Shown here piece after piece: positions 26,301-34,585 of a stretch of DNA of 64,000 bases. Origin of the DNA: Tubulanus polymorphus. Its lineage: Eukaryota > Nemertea > Palaeonemertea > Tubulaniformes > Tubulanidae. The position numbers and the translations under genes are program-made. Within the stretch, counting starts at the first letter, position 1; each line of letters opens with the position of its first letter. Under the pieces are notes generated by a model. That model saw only the letters and a program-made list of their open reading frames with translations. It ran no database searches and was not told the DNA's origin. The DNA lies in NCBI RefSeq assembly GCF_964204645.1, contig NC_134027.1, positions 479,501-543,500 of the forward strand. Reading direction: 5' to 3'.

Positions 26301-28452
26301 TTGCCGAAGAAGCATAAAAATTTGATTCAATTTCATTCAGATTTAAACAAACAAATCGAATTTCATTTCATTCAGCGCAAACTTCAAATCTAATTAAAAT
26401 TTTGTTCAGTATGAATAAGTTGCAAATCATTGAGAGGAAAAAATAATTAATTGTGTTACTTAAAAAAATCACAATTGTACTGTGTTTATCAAAACAGGAG
26501 ACCACAGGACCTTTGGTCCTCTAGTATTCTTTTCCTAGTTATTCCAAAAACACTAAAACAGTCCAATCAGCGATCGCTGCCAGACCAACACGATTACATT
26601 GAAATCAAACTTAAGTAACATCAGGCGCCCCCTGTTGGAATAATATTCATAGCCGTAGCATCGAAACCATTCGACTTGTTGTTTAATGTATTTCTCTCTA
26701 TTTTTATTTTACAGTTCTGCAAGTTTTAGAAGACTGCCCCTTTGAGGATTTGGTGGGGGAATTCAAAAGAAACTTGGTTCCCGATAGGATATTACCACCA
26801 CCGGTTAATCCTATGTCGCCCGCTGCTGCCCCTCCCCCACGTCCATTAAATTCGCCTCAGCAGCGGCCTGTCAGACAGCCGCCCCCGGCCGCCACTCGTT
26901 CGTCAGACAGAGTCCGGGGACGGCTGTTTGAAGGAGATCTGACGGAGGTAAGAATCTTTATTTGTTTTCATATTTTATTCAGGATATCAGTTGAAGTTCA
27001 GCAAATAAATTACCAGACCTGTAAACAGAAGAGTAGTTATAAATTTCCATTTGCGGGTAAAACCCCATAGTCGAAAACCTTCAGTTATTGATCTATATCT
27101 GCTTAAGACCAATGGTTGTACACACGAGTGCGAAAACTTATCGCTCAAACTTTGATTGTATCCATGGTAACGCATACAGTATACTATGCGTGACTTACCG
27201 TTTCCTATCACTGGAATACAATACTGTTTTTGACCATGAGCGCCATCTGCGGCGGTCATAACGGACTGACTGGTGATTGGCTGAAATGCTCGTCTACCGT
27301 GGTGACGATTATTCGGTGTTACACGTGCAGCAGACACGTCTCTGAATATCTAACATTTGATTGTTGTAACTCATCGGGAAAAATGTGTTTATGAGTCGAT
27401 TGAGAAAATTGGCTGCGTACGTCAAGAAGGCGGCTGATATTTGTATCGTGTGACCCCTCGTCCCGGTAATATGCCGACCCATGTACACCTGAGACCAGTT
27501 GCATAGTCAGAGCTTAGAATTAAGACCGTTCTAAGACCAACTTAGTTCTATAGCCAATCTAATAACTTAAGACCAGTCTTTAGATTTAAGACCACTTTTG
27601 GACTTAAGTCTTGACCATGGAATCGGCCCCAGATGCTTATTCCGCTGTATTGGATGCTGACGTGCTCGTGTCTTCCAGCAATGTTGTTATTCACCAAAAA
27701 TATCATGTTTTGTTCGAATAACACGATTCATCTGAGTCTGGGTTTAACGGATGACACGTTCAAACAGAACTACGAAATCAATATCAGAAGTCCTTTTATA
27801 TTGAAACGGTCCCAGAAGTCCCTGTTATAATGGGTACTTTTTCAAAAAAAGTAACGAGAACTCCGATGGCTTTCCGTATCGGTAAAAACTAACTATTTCT
27901 ATGAGCGTCACTCGTAGATTTACCAAAACGCCACCTTGTGGCACGATATCCTAACTACGTATAGGTGTTTTATTTGCTGAATCGCTGGTTTCTCATTCTG
28001 ATTTTTTATGTAGTGTTTAATTTTATACTAAACAAATTTTTCACTTTTTCTCTTTACAGACACGACCACCGCCTAAAAAAACTAGAACAAAAAGGAAAAG
28101 AAAAGTTGCGGTCGTCGTGGCTCCGCAGGGAGGAGGAGCAAGAGTGGTCCCGGCGGATGGTGCGGCTGACGAAGGTAATCGGGAGGAAGGGGAGGGGATA
28201 AATAGGAAGCGGCCGAGGAGGGATGGTGGTGGGGCTGGGGATGGTGCGGGTCCTGCTCCTCCTGCTCCTCCATCCGTATCTCGGGCGGTCACTCGTTCAC
28301 TCGCCAAAAAGCTGGCGAGTGAACGAGTGGCCCGAGAGGTAGAGGTGGTGGCCCGACATACGGATGGAATGTGGGAGGAGCGGCTTCGTTCGGGGACAAT
28401 TCCGGATTTGTTAACTGATTTAAAAAATATTCTTTCAGTGAAGGGATATTAG
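14329..28452 (+). CDS. Nine-exon gene, 337-aa unrecognised low-complexity protein
   Basis: Coding exons: 14329-14391, 15554-15637, 16198-16236, 16613-16639, 18555-18593, 18804-18873, 25357-25422, 26715-26947 and 28060-28452. Each follows an AG acceptor and ends at GTAAG. Phases fit throughout (0,0,0,0,0,1,1,0) to a TAG stop. The ATG lies 3 bases inside its exon, so a 5' UTR exon must lie upstream. Residues 1-21 begin M-P-K-A-I-R-K-T-R-G; about 24-39 is poly-Q; 50-107 is Pro/Ser/Thr-rich. About 108-158 is a helical core with L-I-F-R-L-S-R-A-F-R-R-E-E-F-V and V-L-E-D-C-P-F-E-D-L. 159-200 is Pro-rich. The tail is Lys/Arg-rich (K-K-T-R-T-K-R-K-R-K, NLS-like), then Gly/Ala/Pro, then an amphipathic end. 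A nuclear disordered protein is inference. No family was recognised. Partial minus-strand copies lie at 55.5-63.7 kb. Exons between the fifth and seventh could be missed. Confidence 0.75.
14455..14563. mobile_element. MITE-like inverted repeat in intron 1
   Basis: gggtccagtttcacaaaaag is mirrored by tgtttgtgaaactgggccc. An internal pair ctaaatcgatttaa / ttaaatcgatttaa also folds. It has no ORF. A different element with the same look lies at 23282-23450. Confidence 0.6.
14575..15425. repeat. Diverged tandem duplication in intron 1 with X-box-like sites
   Basis: 14575-14880 and about 15010-15420 share the blocks tttctggat, aatatcgatattctctaaaa, aatttgcattgtttgac and tggttgctatggaaactatt. The word gttgctatggaaac (14817 and 15355) fits the RFX X-box consensus (RYYNYYATRRNRAC). 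The remaining intron sequence is not informative. Confidence 0.5.
15638..16197 (+). other. Intron 2 of the 337-aa gene
   Basis: GTAAGT to TTTTCAG with no repeat of note. A 70-codon frame running into exon 3 is an intron read-through in the wrong frame and is not called. Confidence 0.6.
16640..18554 (+). other. Intron 4 of the 337-aa gene with two repeat insertions
   Basis: 16790-16925 (aattaagatggcgga, then aaatcagcgctttagg) resembles 37770-37870, a dispersed repeat. 17491-17801 is a separate inverted-repeat element. The rest shows no coding signal. Confidence 0.5.
17491..17801. mobile_element. MITE with TGGGATACCCGCA ends
   Basis: It starts tgggatacccgca and ends tgcgggtatccca (perfect 13-bp inverted ends). 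The arms continue imperfectly with ccaccagatggcgc versus gcgacacctggtgg. It is about 311 bp with no ORF, and the interior is AT-rich. Confidence 0.6.
19370..19700 (+). pseudogene. DIRS-like gag remnant (N-terminal part)
   Basis: The translation of about 19377-19700 shows R-R-R-R-E-G-C-G-H-L-F-G-P-D and C-S-S-C-L, like the Cys/His segment of DIRS-type gag ORFs. A stop near 19475 breaks it. The frame then enters the 40-bp minisatellite. After that array, 20590-20720 encodes an Arg/Ser/Gly-rich stretch (G-S-R-F-G-R-G-R-Y-S) consistent with the same ORF. The assignment is tentative. Confidence 0.4.
19715..20590. repeat. 40-bp minisatellite
   Basis: About 21 units of catccagtccggtccggtcc plus aggcatcactgggaactgta. 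Variants are catctggtcc and gggtactgaa. It probably expanded inside an old gag ORF. Confidence 0.95.
20750..21235. repeat. 35-bp minisatellite
   Basis: About 14 units of gtcgagggaccgtttaggaa plus gttcacgtctttcac, with a/t and c/t variants. Confidence 0.95.
21485..21526. repeat. Short hairpin TTTTTTACCCCT / AGGGGTAAAAAA
   Basis: Arms ttttttacccctc and aggggtaaaaaa surround a short loop. It could mark an end of the degenerate retroelement (inference). Confidence 0.4.
21550..22035. repeat. Diverged tandem triplicate of about 165 bp
   Basis: Three units begin gacatatacaggtcatccaagatggcc or a related form (21557, 21717, about 21880), contain tagccatttgaagcttgtta, and end gatgagccctatta. Each of the first two has a YY1-like aagatggcc. 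It lies directly before the gag/RT relic, so it may be its 5' region. Confidence 0.7.
22080..22720 (+). pseudogene. Gag-like ORF with Pro/Ala repeat, frameshifted
   Basis: An open frame from 22083 (V-S-R-E-W-A-R-L-G-V-E) shifts near 22390 into a frame encoding P-A-P-A-P-T-A-E-G-S-A type repeats, made of about 18-27 bp units to 22590. It sits just upstream of the RT relic on the same strand. This suits ORF1 of the DIRS-like element, but the repeat makes frame choice uncertain. Confidence 0.4.
22860..23760 (+). pseudogene. Degenerate DIRS-type reverse transcriptase
   Basis: Recognisable RT blocks across shifting frames are A-I-E-P-V-R-D-E-A-T-S-G-W, then D-L-K-D-A-Y-F-Q-V-P-V-H-P (23107-23145), F-R-S-L-P-I-G-L-S-T-A (about 23197-23230), and the catalytic box V-Y-L-D-D-W-L-L-V (about 23463-23490). 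This Y-L-D-D-W form is typical of DIRS retroelements. Stops, frameshifts and a hairpin insertion (23282-23450) between the RT blocks make it non-functional. No tyrosine recombinase domain was found downstream. The element is in the same strand as the host gene, in intron 6. Confidence 0.75.
23282..23450. mobile_element. Small inverted-repeat element nested in the RT relic
   Basis: tccagggctgggtttcataga is mirrored by tctatgaaaccgggtcctgga. It is 169 bp, has no ORF and interrupts the RT coding sequence, so it inserted after the retroelement. Confidence 0.7.
24083..24893. repeat. 63-bp minisatellite (21-codon period)
   Basis: Thirteen units, each containing aattccagtaagtcaggttt and gggaatagatatttaaacct. 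Because 63 is divisible by 3, the minus strand stays open for 196 codons (24254-24844) with a 21-residue period (I-S-R-F-K-Y-L-F-P-K-P-D). It is probably not a gene: it has no flanking coding context and lies inside an intron of the plus-strand gene. Confidence 0.95.
24960..25250. repeat. CpG-containing block shared with 56640-56960 (inverted)
   Basis: It includes tatataaagctag at 24991 and gatctatctataaatcgg, and is almost identical in reverse complement before the minus-strand exon 7 copy. Such preservation of an intron block could be recency or regulation; the sequence alone does not decide. Confidence 0.6.
25423..26714 (+). other. Intron 7 of the 337-aa gene
   Basis: Its full length is recognisable in inverted form at 57574-58669, including the block around 26460-26530. 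The main difference is the 15-bp array. No coding signal. Confidence 0.7.
26019..26230. repeat. 15-bp minisatellite
   Basis: About 14 copies of aaccaatcagaatag (a CCAAT box per unit). The inverted counterpart at 58042-58075 has only about two units, so the array expanded or shrank after the duplication. Confidence 0.95.
26948..28059 (+). other. Intron 8 of the 337-aa gene
   Basis: GTAAGA to TTTACAG. It contains a fold-back rich in aagaccagtctta words (27500-27620). 27840-28059 is matched in inverted form at 63266-63420 and 63686-63770. Confidence 0.6.
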
Positions 28453-28508
28453 GTGCCTTGAACGCATGAGTCGTTCATGCGCGCCTAATATGCCTTCACT
28501 GAAAGAAA
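28427..28508. repeat. Long hairpin spanning the stop codon of the 337-aa gene
   Basis: The left arm attctttcagtgaaggg plus atattagg (28430-28454) pairs with cctaatatgccttcactgaa plus agaaaat, with about one mismatch over 25 bases. A smaller pair gaacgcatga/tcatgcgc folds in the loop. The TAG stop (28450-28452) is inside the left arm. Confidence 0.8.
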
Positions 28509-28547
28509 ATCAACTATAACATGTACCACATATTTTTTGATTTAATT

Positions 28548-28790
28548 TTAGTCCAATTCCACAATTATTTCGGCTTTCAATAGTGTCTTCAATTCTTTAA
28601 AGCCCAAAGCACCTTTTTGACTCAACATCCAGTATGAAGGTGGTCGGGAATTGGGCCTGTTTTCTTCGATTTTTGTATCCCGCCCAGCATACTGGTTGTT
28701 GACTCGAAAAGGTGCTCGCTCTGGGAGCTTATCAAAGGCAGGTGATGGGAAAGGTGCCATCACACACTCTCCTTTGATAAGTTTCCTAGA
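28548..28790 (-). CDS. Coding-like single ORF or fragment, unrecognised
   Basis: A frame open from about 28790 to a TAA at 28548, with an ATG at 28760-28758, encodes about 70 residues of non-repetitive composition (F-D-K-L-P-E-R-A-P-F-R-V-N-N-Q-Y-A, then R-P-N-S-R-P-P-S-Y-W and a helical tail ending I-I-V-E-L-D). It looks like real protein sequence rather than chance. It has no clear promoter or acceptor and lies between inverted pieces of exon 9. It may be a captured exon or retrocopy. Family unknown. Confidence 0.35.
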   Translation of the reverse strand, partial: SRKLIKGECVMAPFPSPAFDKLPERAPFRVNNQYAGRDTKIEENRPNSRPPSYWMLSQKGALGFKELKTLLKAEIIVELD

Positions 28791-28904
28791 GTGTCACGGG
28801 CTTTAACGGATTGAATTCACTATAATACCAATTTTCCAAAATCAATTTAATTTCTTTCAGGCCATTCTTTTTCCATGTTTTTCTGGTACATGTTATGGTT
28901 GATT

Positions 28905-29040
28905 TCCATTTTCGAAAATCCGGAATTGAAGCCGTTCGAAGTCGGGGGGATGGTGGTGGGGTTGGGTTAGTTTAGGGTTCCTCTCTGATTACCTTCTTTA
29001 GCTCATCATCCGTGCAGGTGGCGCTTGCTCTTCTAGCCGG
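28905..29040 (-). pseudogene. Inverted, diverged relic of exon 9
   Basis: aaaatccggaattg...cgttcgaag (28915-28940) and ctgattaccttctttagctc (28986 on) match, in reverse complement, the C-terminal and middle parts of exon 9 of the 337-aa gene (compare 62058-62290). It is tail-to-tail with the intact exon 9, and the stop-codon hairpin lies at the same boundary. Confidence 0.5.
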
Positions 29041-29109
29041 TGTTCCCTGGGGTAAACATTTTAAATTAAAAAAATAAAAAATTTAAAAAAAATTATAAAA
29101 TCTTTAAAA

Positions 29110-29690
29110 ATCTCATCTCATTTCATCCAATTTATTTATTTGCGGGTGCGATCCCTATCGCACCCATTCATGTCATTCATCCAAAAAAAATTAAAAACTA
29201 GAAAAGAAAAAAAAATATAAAAATTTAAAAAATCTCATCTCATTTCATCCAATTTATTTATTTGCGGGTGCGATTCCTATCGCACCCATTCATGTCATTC
29301 ATCCAAAAAAAATTAAAAAATTAAAAACAAAATAGAAAATTATAAAATCTTAAAAAATCTCATCTCATTTCATCCAATTTATTTGCGGGTGCGATTCCTA
29401 TCGCACCCATTCATGTCATTCATCCAAAAAAAATTATAAAAATTAAAAACAAAATAGAAAATTATAAAATCTTTAAAAATCTCATCTCATTTCATCCAAT
29501 TTATTTGCGGGTGCGATTCCTATCGCACCCATTCATGTCATTCATCCAAAAAAAATTAAAAACTAAAAAGGAAAAAAAATTATAAAAATTTAAAAAATGT
29601 CATCTCATTTCATCCAATTTATTTGCGGGTGCGATTCCTATCGCACCCATTCATGTCATTCATCCAAAAAAAATTTAAAAACTAGAAATT
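29110..29690. repeat. Tandem repeat of about 120 bp with a hairpin per unit
   Basis: Five units, each with tctcatctcatttcatccaa, then gggtgcgattcctatcgcaccc (a 9-bp stem and 4-base loop), then cattcatgtcattcatcc and an A-rich tail of variable length. The hairpin and its flanks are more constant than the A/T-rich linkers. Confidence 0.9.
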
Positions 29691-29880
29691 AAAGTTCTAA
29701 GTTTGTTGTTAGATTCTATTCAAAGAACGTTGTAAAGTTCTTAATTTGTCGTAAAAAACGTTTGAAAAAAAGAACTTCTTAAAGTTCTAAGTTTGTTGTT
29801 AGATTCTATTCAAAGAACGTTGTAAAGTTCTTAATTTGTCGTAAAAAACGTTTGAAAAAAAGAACTTCTTAAAGTTCTCA
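29691..29880. repeat. 91-bp tandem duplicate
   Basis: Two nearly identical copies start agttctaagtttgttgttag at about 29692 and 29783. Confidence 0.85.
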
Positions 29881-30015
29881 ATCTGCCGTAAAATGCAATT
29901 GAAAAGATTATAACTCACATGAAAATTAAAATGATAAAATAATTGATAAATAATCATTAATAAAAATTGAACTTTGGTCTCGCAATGTTTCCCCGTTATG
30001 CATTTTTTACTCGTC

Positions 30016-30615
30016 GTCAAACATCCGCAGCTCATCGTCGATACTCGCAGCTCGATACACAACAGCAGTTCGTCGTCGATACACACCAGCAGTTCGATAC
30101 ACGCCAGCAGCTCGATACTCACCAGCAGCTCGTCGTCGATACACACCAGCAGTTCGTCGTCGATACACACCAGCAGTTCGTCGTCGATACAGACCAGCAG
30201 TTCGTCGTCGATACACACCAGCAGTTCGTTGTCGATACAAACCAGCAGTTCGATACTCACCAACAGCTCGATACACGCCAGCAGTTCGTCGTCGATACAC
30301 ACCAGCAGTTCGTCGTCGATACACACCAGCAGTTCGTCGTCGATACACACCAGCAGTTAGTCATCGATACACACCAGCAGTTCGTCGTCGATACACACCA
30401 GCAGCTCGATACACACCAGCAGTTCGTCGACACTCACCAGCAGCTCGTCGTCGATACACACCAGCAGTTCGTTGTCGATACACACCAGCAGTTCGATACT
30501 CACCAGCAGCTCGATACACACCAGCAGCTCGTCGATACTCACCAGCAGCTCGATACTCACCAGCAGCTCGTCGTCGATACACACCAGCAGCTCGATACAC
30601 ACCAGCAGCTTGATA
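30016..30615. repeat. CAG/TCG-rich repeat, 18/21/24-bp units
   Basis: Units gatacacaccagcagctc and gatacacaccagcagttcgtcgtc mix in multiples of three bases. As a result a plus frame is open for 223 codons (29967-30638; D-T-H-Q-Q-F-V-V and D-T-H-Q-Q-L repeats), and other plus and minus frames are also long. No coding context flanks it. Whether it is translated cannot be told from the sequence. Confidence 0.9.
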
Positions 30616-31580
30616 CCAAAACAGCTTTTAGCTGGTGAAAACCTACCCCCCCATCGGGGTTAAACATGATCAAGCTATTATTCTAGGAATATAACTGTTG
30701 CAAGGGAAGTTAAGATTCATTAACCTAAACTTGATACAAAGAGATTATTGCTAATTATGAATTTCAAGGGTTTAAAAACTGATTTAAAAATCTTGAAAGA
30801 CGCTCGGTCTCACTAGAGATTTTCATTTTAAAGATTTATTGTCCTCTTACTATTGTTTAGGTGATCTATAATTTGGTAAATGCTGCTGTTGGAAAGATGC
30901 CAGAAGAAAGTTGATTCATGCACATCTTCACTTCACGTATTTATTGCACAAGGCGCCGACTTGCACCTGCACTACACCATTCACACTTCATCACTTCTGC
31001 ATCTTTATCAATTAATTCTGGCATCTATTTGAAAATTACTTTAAACATCAGATCTCAAACTGAAACATTGAGGTATTGAATTTCAAACTGAAATATCGAG
31101 CTATCGAATCTCGATCTCAAATGTTTACTGGAAGCCATATTTGATGTTGTATTATTCATCATAGATTGTTTAGTGTTTTCTGGCATATGCGGGCCATTTA
31201 AGATGGTCAGATAAATTCCCCGGTGGAAAATATATCTCGTGGAAGAGTCATGGAAATGAAAAATATCTTATGTAGATGTGAAGTTAGGAACCTTGCAACA
31301 GTTATTCCACCTGAGGATAATTTGATATAAGATGAATCAGTTATTGGATCATTTAACTGAAGCCAAATATAGTGAAAAATCTTAGTACAAATTTGTCTCA
31401 AACTACAATTGAAAGGACTTATCACAGTTCTAATTCGACTCTAGGTGCGTTCAGAAGAACTTCTTAACAGTGAAAAAACTTGACTAAAAATCAGGAATCG
31501 ACCCTGTTCATTGATAAGATTTGATCTTTATTTGAAGATTAAGAATCAAACTCGCTAATTCACAATTTTTGGTAGTAAAT
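30616..31580. other. AT-rich, nothing recognised
   Basis: There is no ORF or repeat of note apart from short poly-purine runs. 31455-31500 resembles the aaaaacttgactcaaat word of the 255-bp repeat at 35.7-36.9 kb. Confidence 0.5.
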
Positions 31581-31586
31581 ACTGTT

Positions 31587-31790
31587 GATCCATCATATTC
31601 GCAGCCCCCGTGGGCTTACCAATCCATCATACGTGCAGCCCCCTTGGGCTTACCAGTCTATCATACTCGCAGCCCCAGTGGGCTTATCAATCCATCATAC
31701 GTGCAGCCCCCTTGGGCTTACCAGTCTATCATACTCGCAGCCCCAGTGGGCTTACCAGTCCATCATACGTGCAGCCCCCTTGGGCTGAAT
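31587..31790. repeat. 34-bp minisatellite, two alternating variants
   Basis: Six units alternate tccatcatacgtgcagcccc and tctatcatactcgcagcccc (68-bp higher-order period). Each holds a small agcccc..gggct fold. Confidence 0.9.
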
Positions 31791-32480
31791 TTGAATATTT
31801 GATACGCGACGCGCGTGATTGAAGCTTTGTTTATGTTCGTGCTTGCCGCGATGAATTGTCATAAATATATCCTCCGTACTGGAGGACCATGAAAAGGTTT
31901 GAAGGGATCCCTAGTTAGCGCCTGTCCAGGTTTGGCTCTGGACCCGCTTGTTCGACTAGACATCTTGTTGGAAATTTTGTCGACTGAAACTTTCGTAACT
32001 TTCGTTTTAGACCTCACTTAGAAACCGCCTTGTTCTTCTGCCGTAGATGTTGACTGTGTCGTACCCACAGTAGTATCATTTGAGATCTTCAAAGTCTCAT
32101 TAGCCATCTTAAATTCAAATAGTTTCGGACATTTGAGGTCCTCATCAACTCCGGGTCTTCATTCAACTGCAGTTACTGCCATTTGCCAGTGTCTGATGTA
32201 GAAGTGTCTGACTTGACATTTTGATTTTCAGAATTAAAACCTTTTTCTATTAAAGAAATTAGATATTGGTTAAAAAAAACGAGTGAATAATTGTTTGTAA
32301 GAAAAAAGAAAATCTTGTTAGAAAAAAATATAGATGTAAAAAAATATTGATGTAAGAAAAAAAAGTATATTGTAAATCGACGAGACAACAGAACCAGCAT
32401 CAGCAACAACAACATCAGAGGAAGCAGTAACCAGTTATTTATCAGCTCCATAAATTACTGAAATGAAATCCACAACTTGG
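31791..32480. other. No clear gene; region before the exon array
   Basis: This is low-complexity A-rich sequence (32230-32370). The 92-codon minus frame is a product of the A/T runs and is not called. A TSS for the following exon array could lie here. Confidence 0.4.
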
Positions 32481-33841
32481 AAACCAGACACACTCGACTC
32501 TAGAATTGTTTATACAACTGTCAACATGGAGTTCATCTCACAAGCAAATTAGGTAATTATCTTATGATTTTGTATGAAATGCTAATTTTACATTTTTGCA
32601 TTTTAGTTTTAATGAGTTTAAAATCACGTTTCATTTGTTGTTTATTTTATCGTTTCAGTTTTCAATTTGCCGAGATTAGTCGTCAGAAAACTGTTACAAT
32701 GGAAACTAAGATAACAAAAACTTGATTCGGCAAAGATTGAAGAAATCTTGCGAAGAGATTGTTCATAGAACTGTCAACATGGAGTTCATCTCCCAAGTAA
32801 ATTAGGTAATTATCTTATGAAATTGGATGAATTGCCGATTTTACATTTTTGCATTTCAAGTAGGTGTAATTGAATGTTTGTCAACCTAACTCTTATAAAA
32901 CTGTGTTAACCGTTGAACAGGATTCTAGAACTGTGCAGAAAACCCGTTATCGCTGCTTTGCAGCTATATTTATCTTATGATTTTGTATGAAATGCTAATT
33001 TTTGCATTTACGTTTAAATGAGTTTAAAATCACGTTTCATTTGTTGTTTATTTTGTCTTTTCAGTTTTCAATTTGCCGAGATCAGTGGTCAGAAAACTGT
33101 TACAACGGAAACTAATGTATCAAAGACTTGATTTGGCAAAGATTGAAGAAATCCTGCGAAAAGATTATCCATGAATTGTTCATACAACTGTCAACATGGA
33201 GTTCATCTCACAAGCAAATTAGGTAATTATCTCATGATTTTGTATGAAATGCTAATTTTTACATTTTTGCATTTAAGTTTAAATGAGTTTAAAATCACGT
33301 TTCATTTGTTTTTTATTTTGTCGTTTCAGTTTTCAATTTGCCGAGATTGGTCGTCAGAAAACTGTTACAATGGAAACTAAGATAACAAAAACTTGATTCG
33401 GCAAAGATTGAAGAAATCTTGCGAAGAGATTGTTCATAGAACTGTCAACATGGAGTTCATCTCACAAGCAAATTAGGTAATTATCTTATGAAATTGGATG
33501 AATTGCCGATTTTACATTTTTGCATATCAAGTAGGTGTAATTGAATGTTTGTCAACCTAACTCTTATAAAACTGTGTTAACCGTTGAACAGGATTCTAGA
33601 ACTGTGCAGAAAACCCGTTATCGCTGCTTTGCAGCTATATTTATCTTATGATTTTGTATGAAATGCTAATTTTTGCATTTACGTTTAAATGATTTTAAAA
33701 TCATGTTTCATTTGTTGTTTATTTTGTCTTTTCAGTTTTCAATTTGCCGAGATCAGTCGTCAGAAAACTGTTACAACGGAAACTAAGATATCAAAGACTT
33801 GATTTGGCAAAGATTGAAGAAATCCTGCGAAAAGATTATTC

Positions 33842-34110
33842 ATGAATTGTTCATACAACTGTCAACATGGAGTTCATCTCACAAGCAAATTAGGTAATTA
33901 TCTCATGATTTTGTATGAAATGCTAATTTTTACATTTTTACATTTAAGTTTAAATGAGTTTAAAATCACGTTTCATTTGTTGTTTATTTTGTCTTTTCAG
34001 TTTTCAATTTGCCGAGATTAGTCGTCAGAAAACTGTTACAACAGAAACTAAGATATCAAAGACTTGATTTGGCAAAGATTGAAGAAATCCTGCGAAGAGA
34101 TTATTCATGA
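33842..34110 (+). CDS. Predicted two-exon small ORF, 53 aa
   Basis: 33842-33893 joined to 34001-34110. It begins M-N-C-S-Y-N-C-Q-H-G and ends E-E-I-L-R-R-D-Y-S followed by TGA. The unspliced frame is also open for about 69 codons. It overlaps the start of the next ORF by ATGA. It differs from the next ORF by a few substitutions only, so duplication is recent. Confidence 0.35.
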
Positions 34111-34375
34111 ATTGTTCATACAACTGTCAACATGGAGTTCATCTCACAAGCAAATTAGGTAATTATCTCATGATTTTGTATGAAATGCTAATTTTTACAT
34201 TTTTACATTTAAGTTTAAATGAGTTTAAAATCACGTTTCATTTGTTGTTTATTTTGTCTTTTCAGTTTTCAATTTGCCGAGATCAGTCGTCAGAAAACTG
34301 TTACAACGGAAACTAATGTATCAAAGACTTGATTTGACAAAGATTGAAGAAATCCTGCGAAGAGATTATTCATGA
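34107..34375 (+). CDS. Predicted two-exon small ORF, 53 aa (next copy)
   Basis: 34107-34158 joined to 34266-34375; same layout as 33842-34110. The Leu/Gln/Arg/Ala positions of the helical half change to Ser/Arg/Met/Thr. Its TGA overlaps the ATG at 34372 of a shorter following ORF that ends at about 34585. Confidence 0.35.
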
Positions 34376-34585
34376 ATTGTTCATACAACTGTCAACATGG
34401 AGTTCATCTCACAAGCAAATTAGGTAATTATCTTATGATTTTGTATGAAATGCTAAATTTTACTCGTTATTTTTTTACTAATAAGTTGACTTTGAAATCT
34501 TTATTTATTTCTTGTTTATTTTGTCTTTTCAGTTTTGAATTTGCCAAGATTCACATGTAGCAGATATAATGGAATTAAGTATTGA

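Noticed and set aside
32173-32451. Hydrophobic 92-codon minus frame
   Set aside because: It is a by-product of A-rich runs on plus, with no conserved feature.
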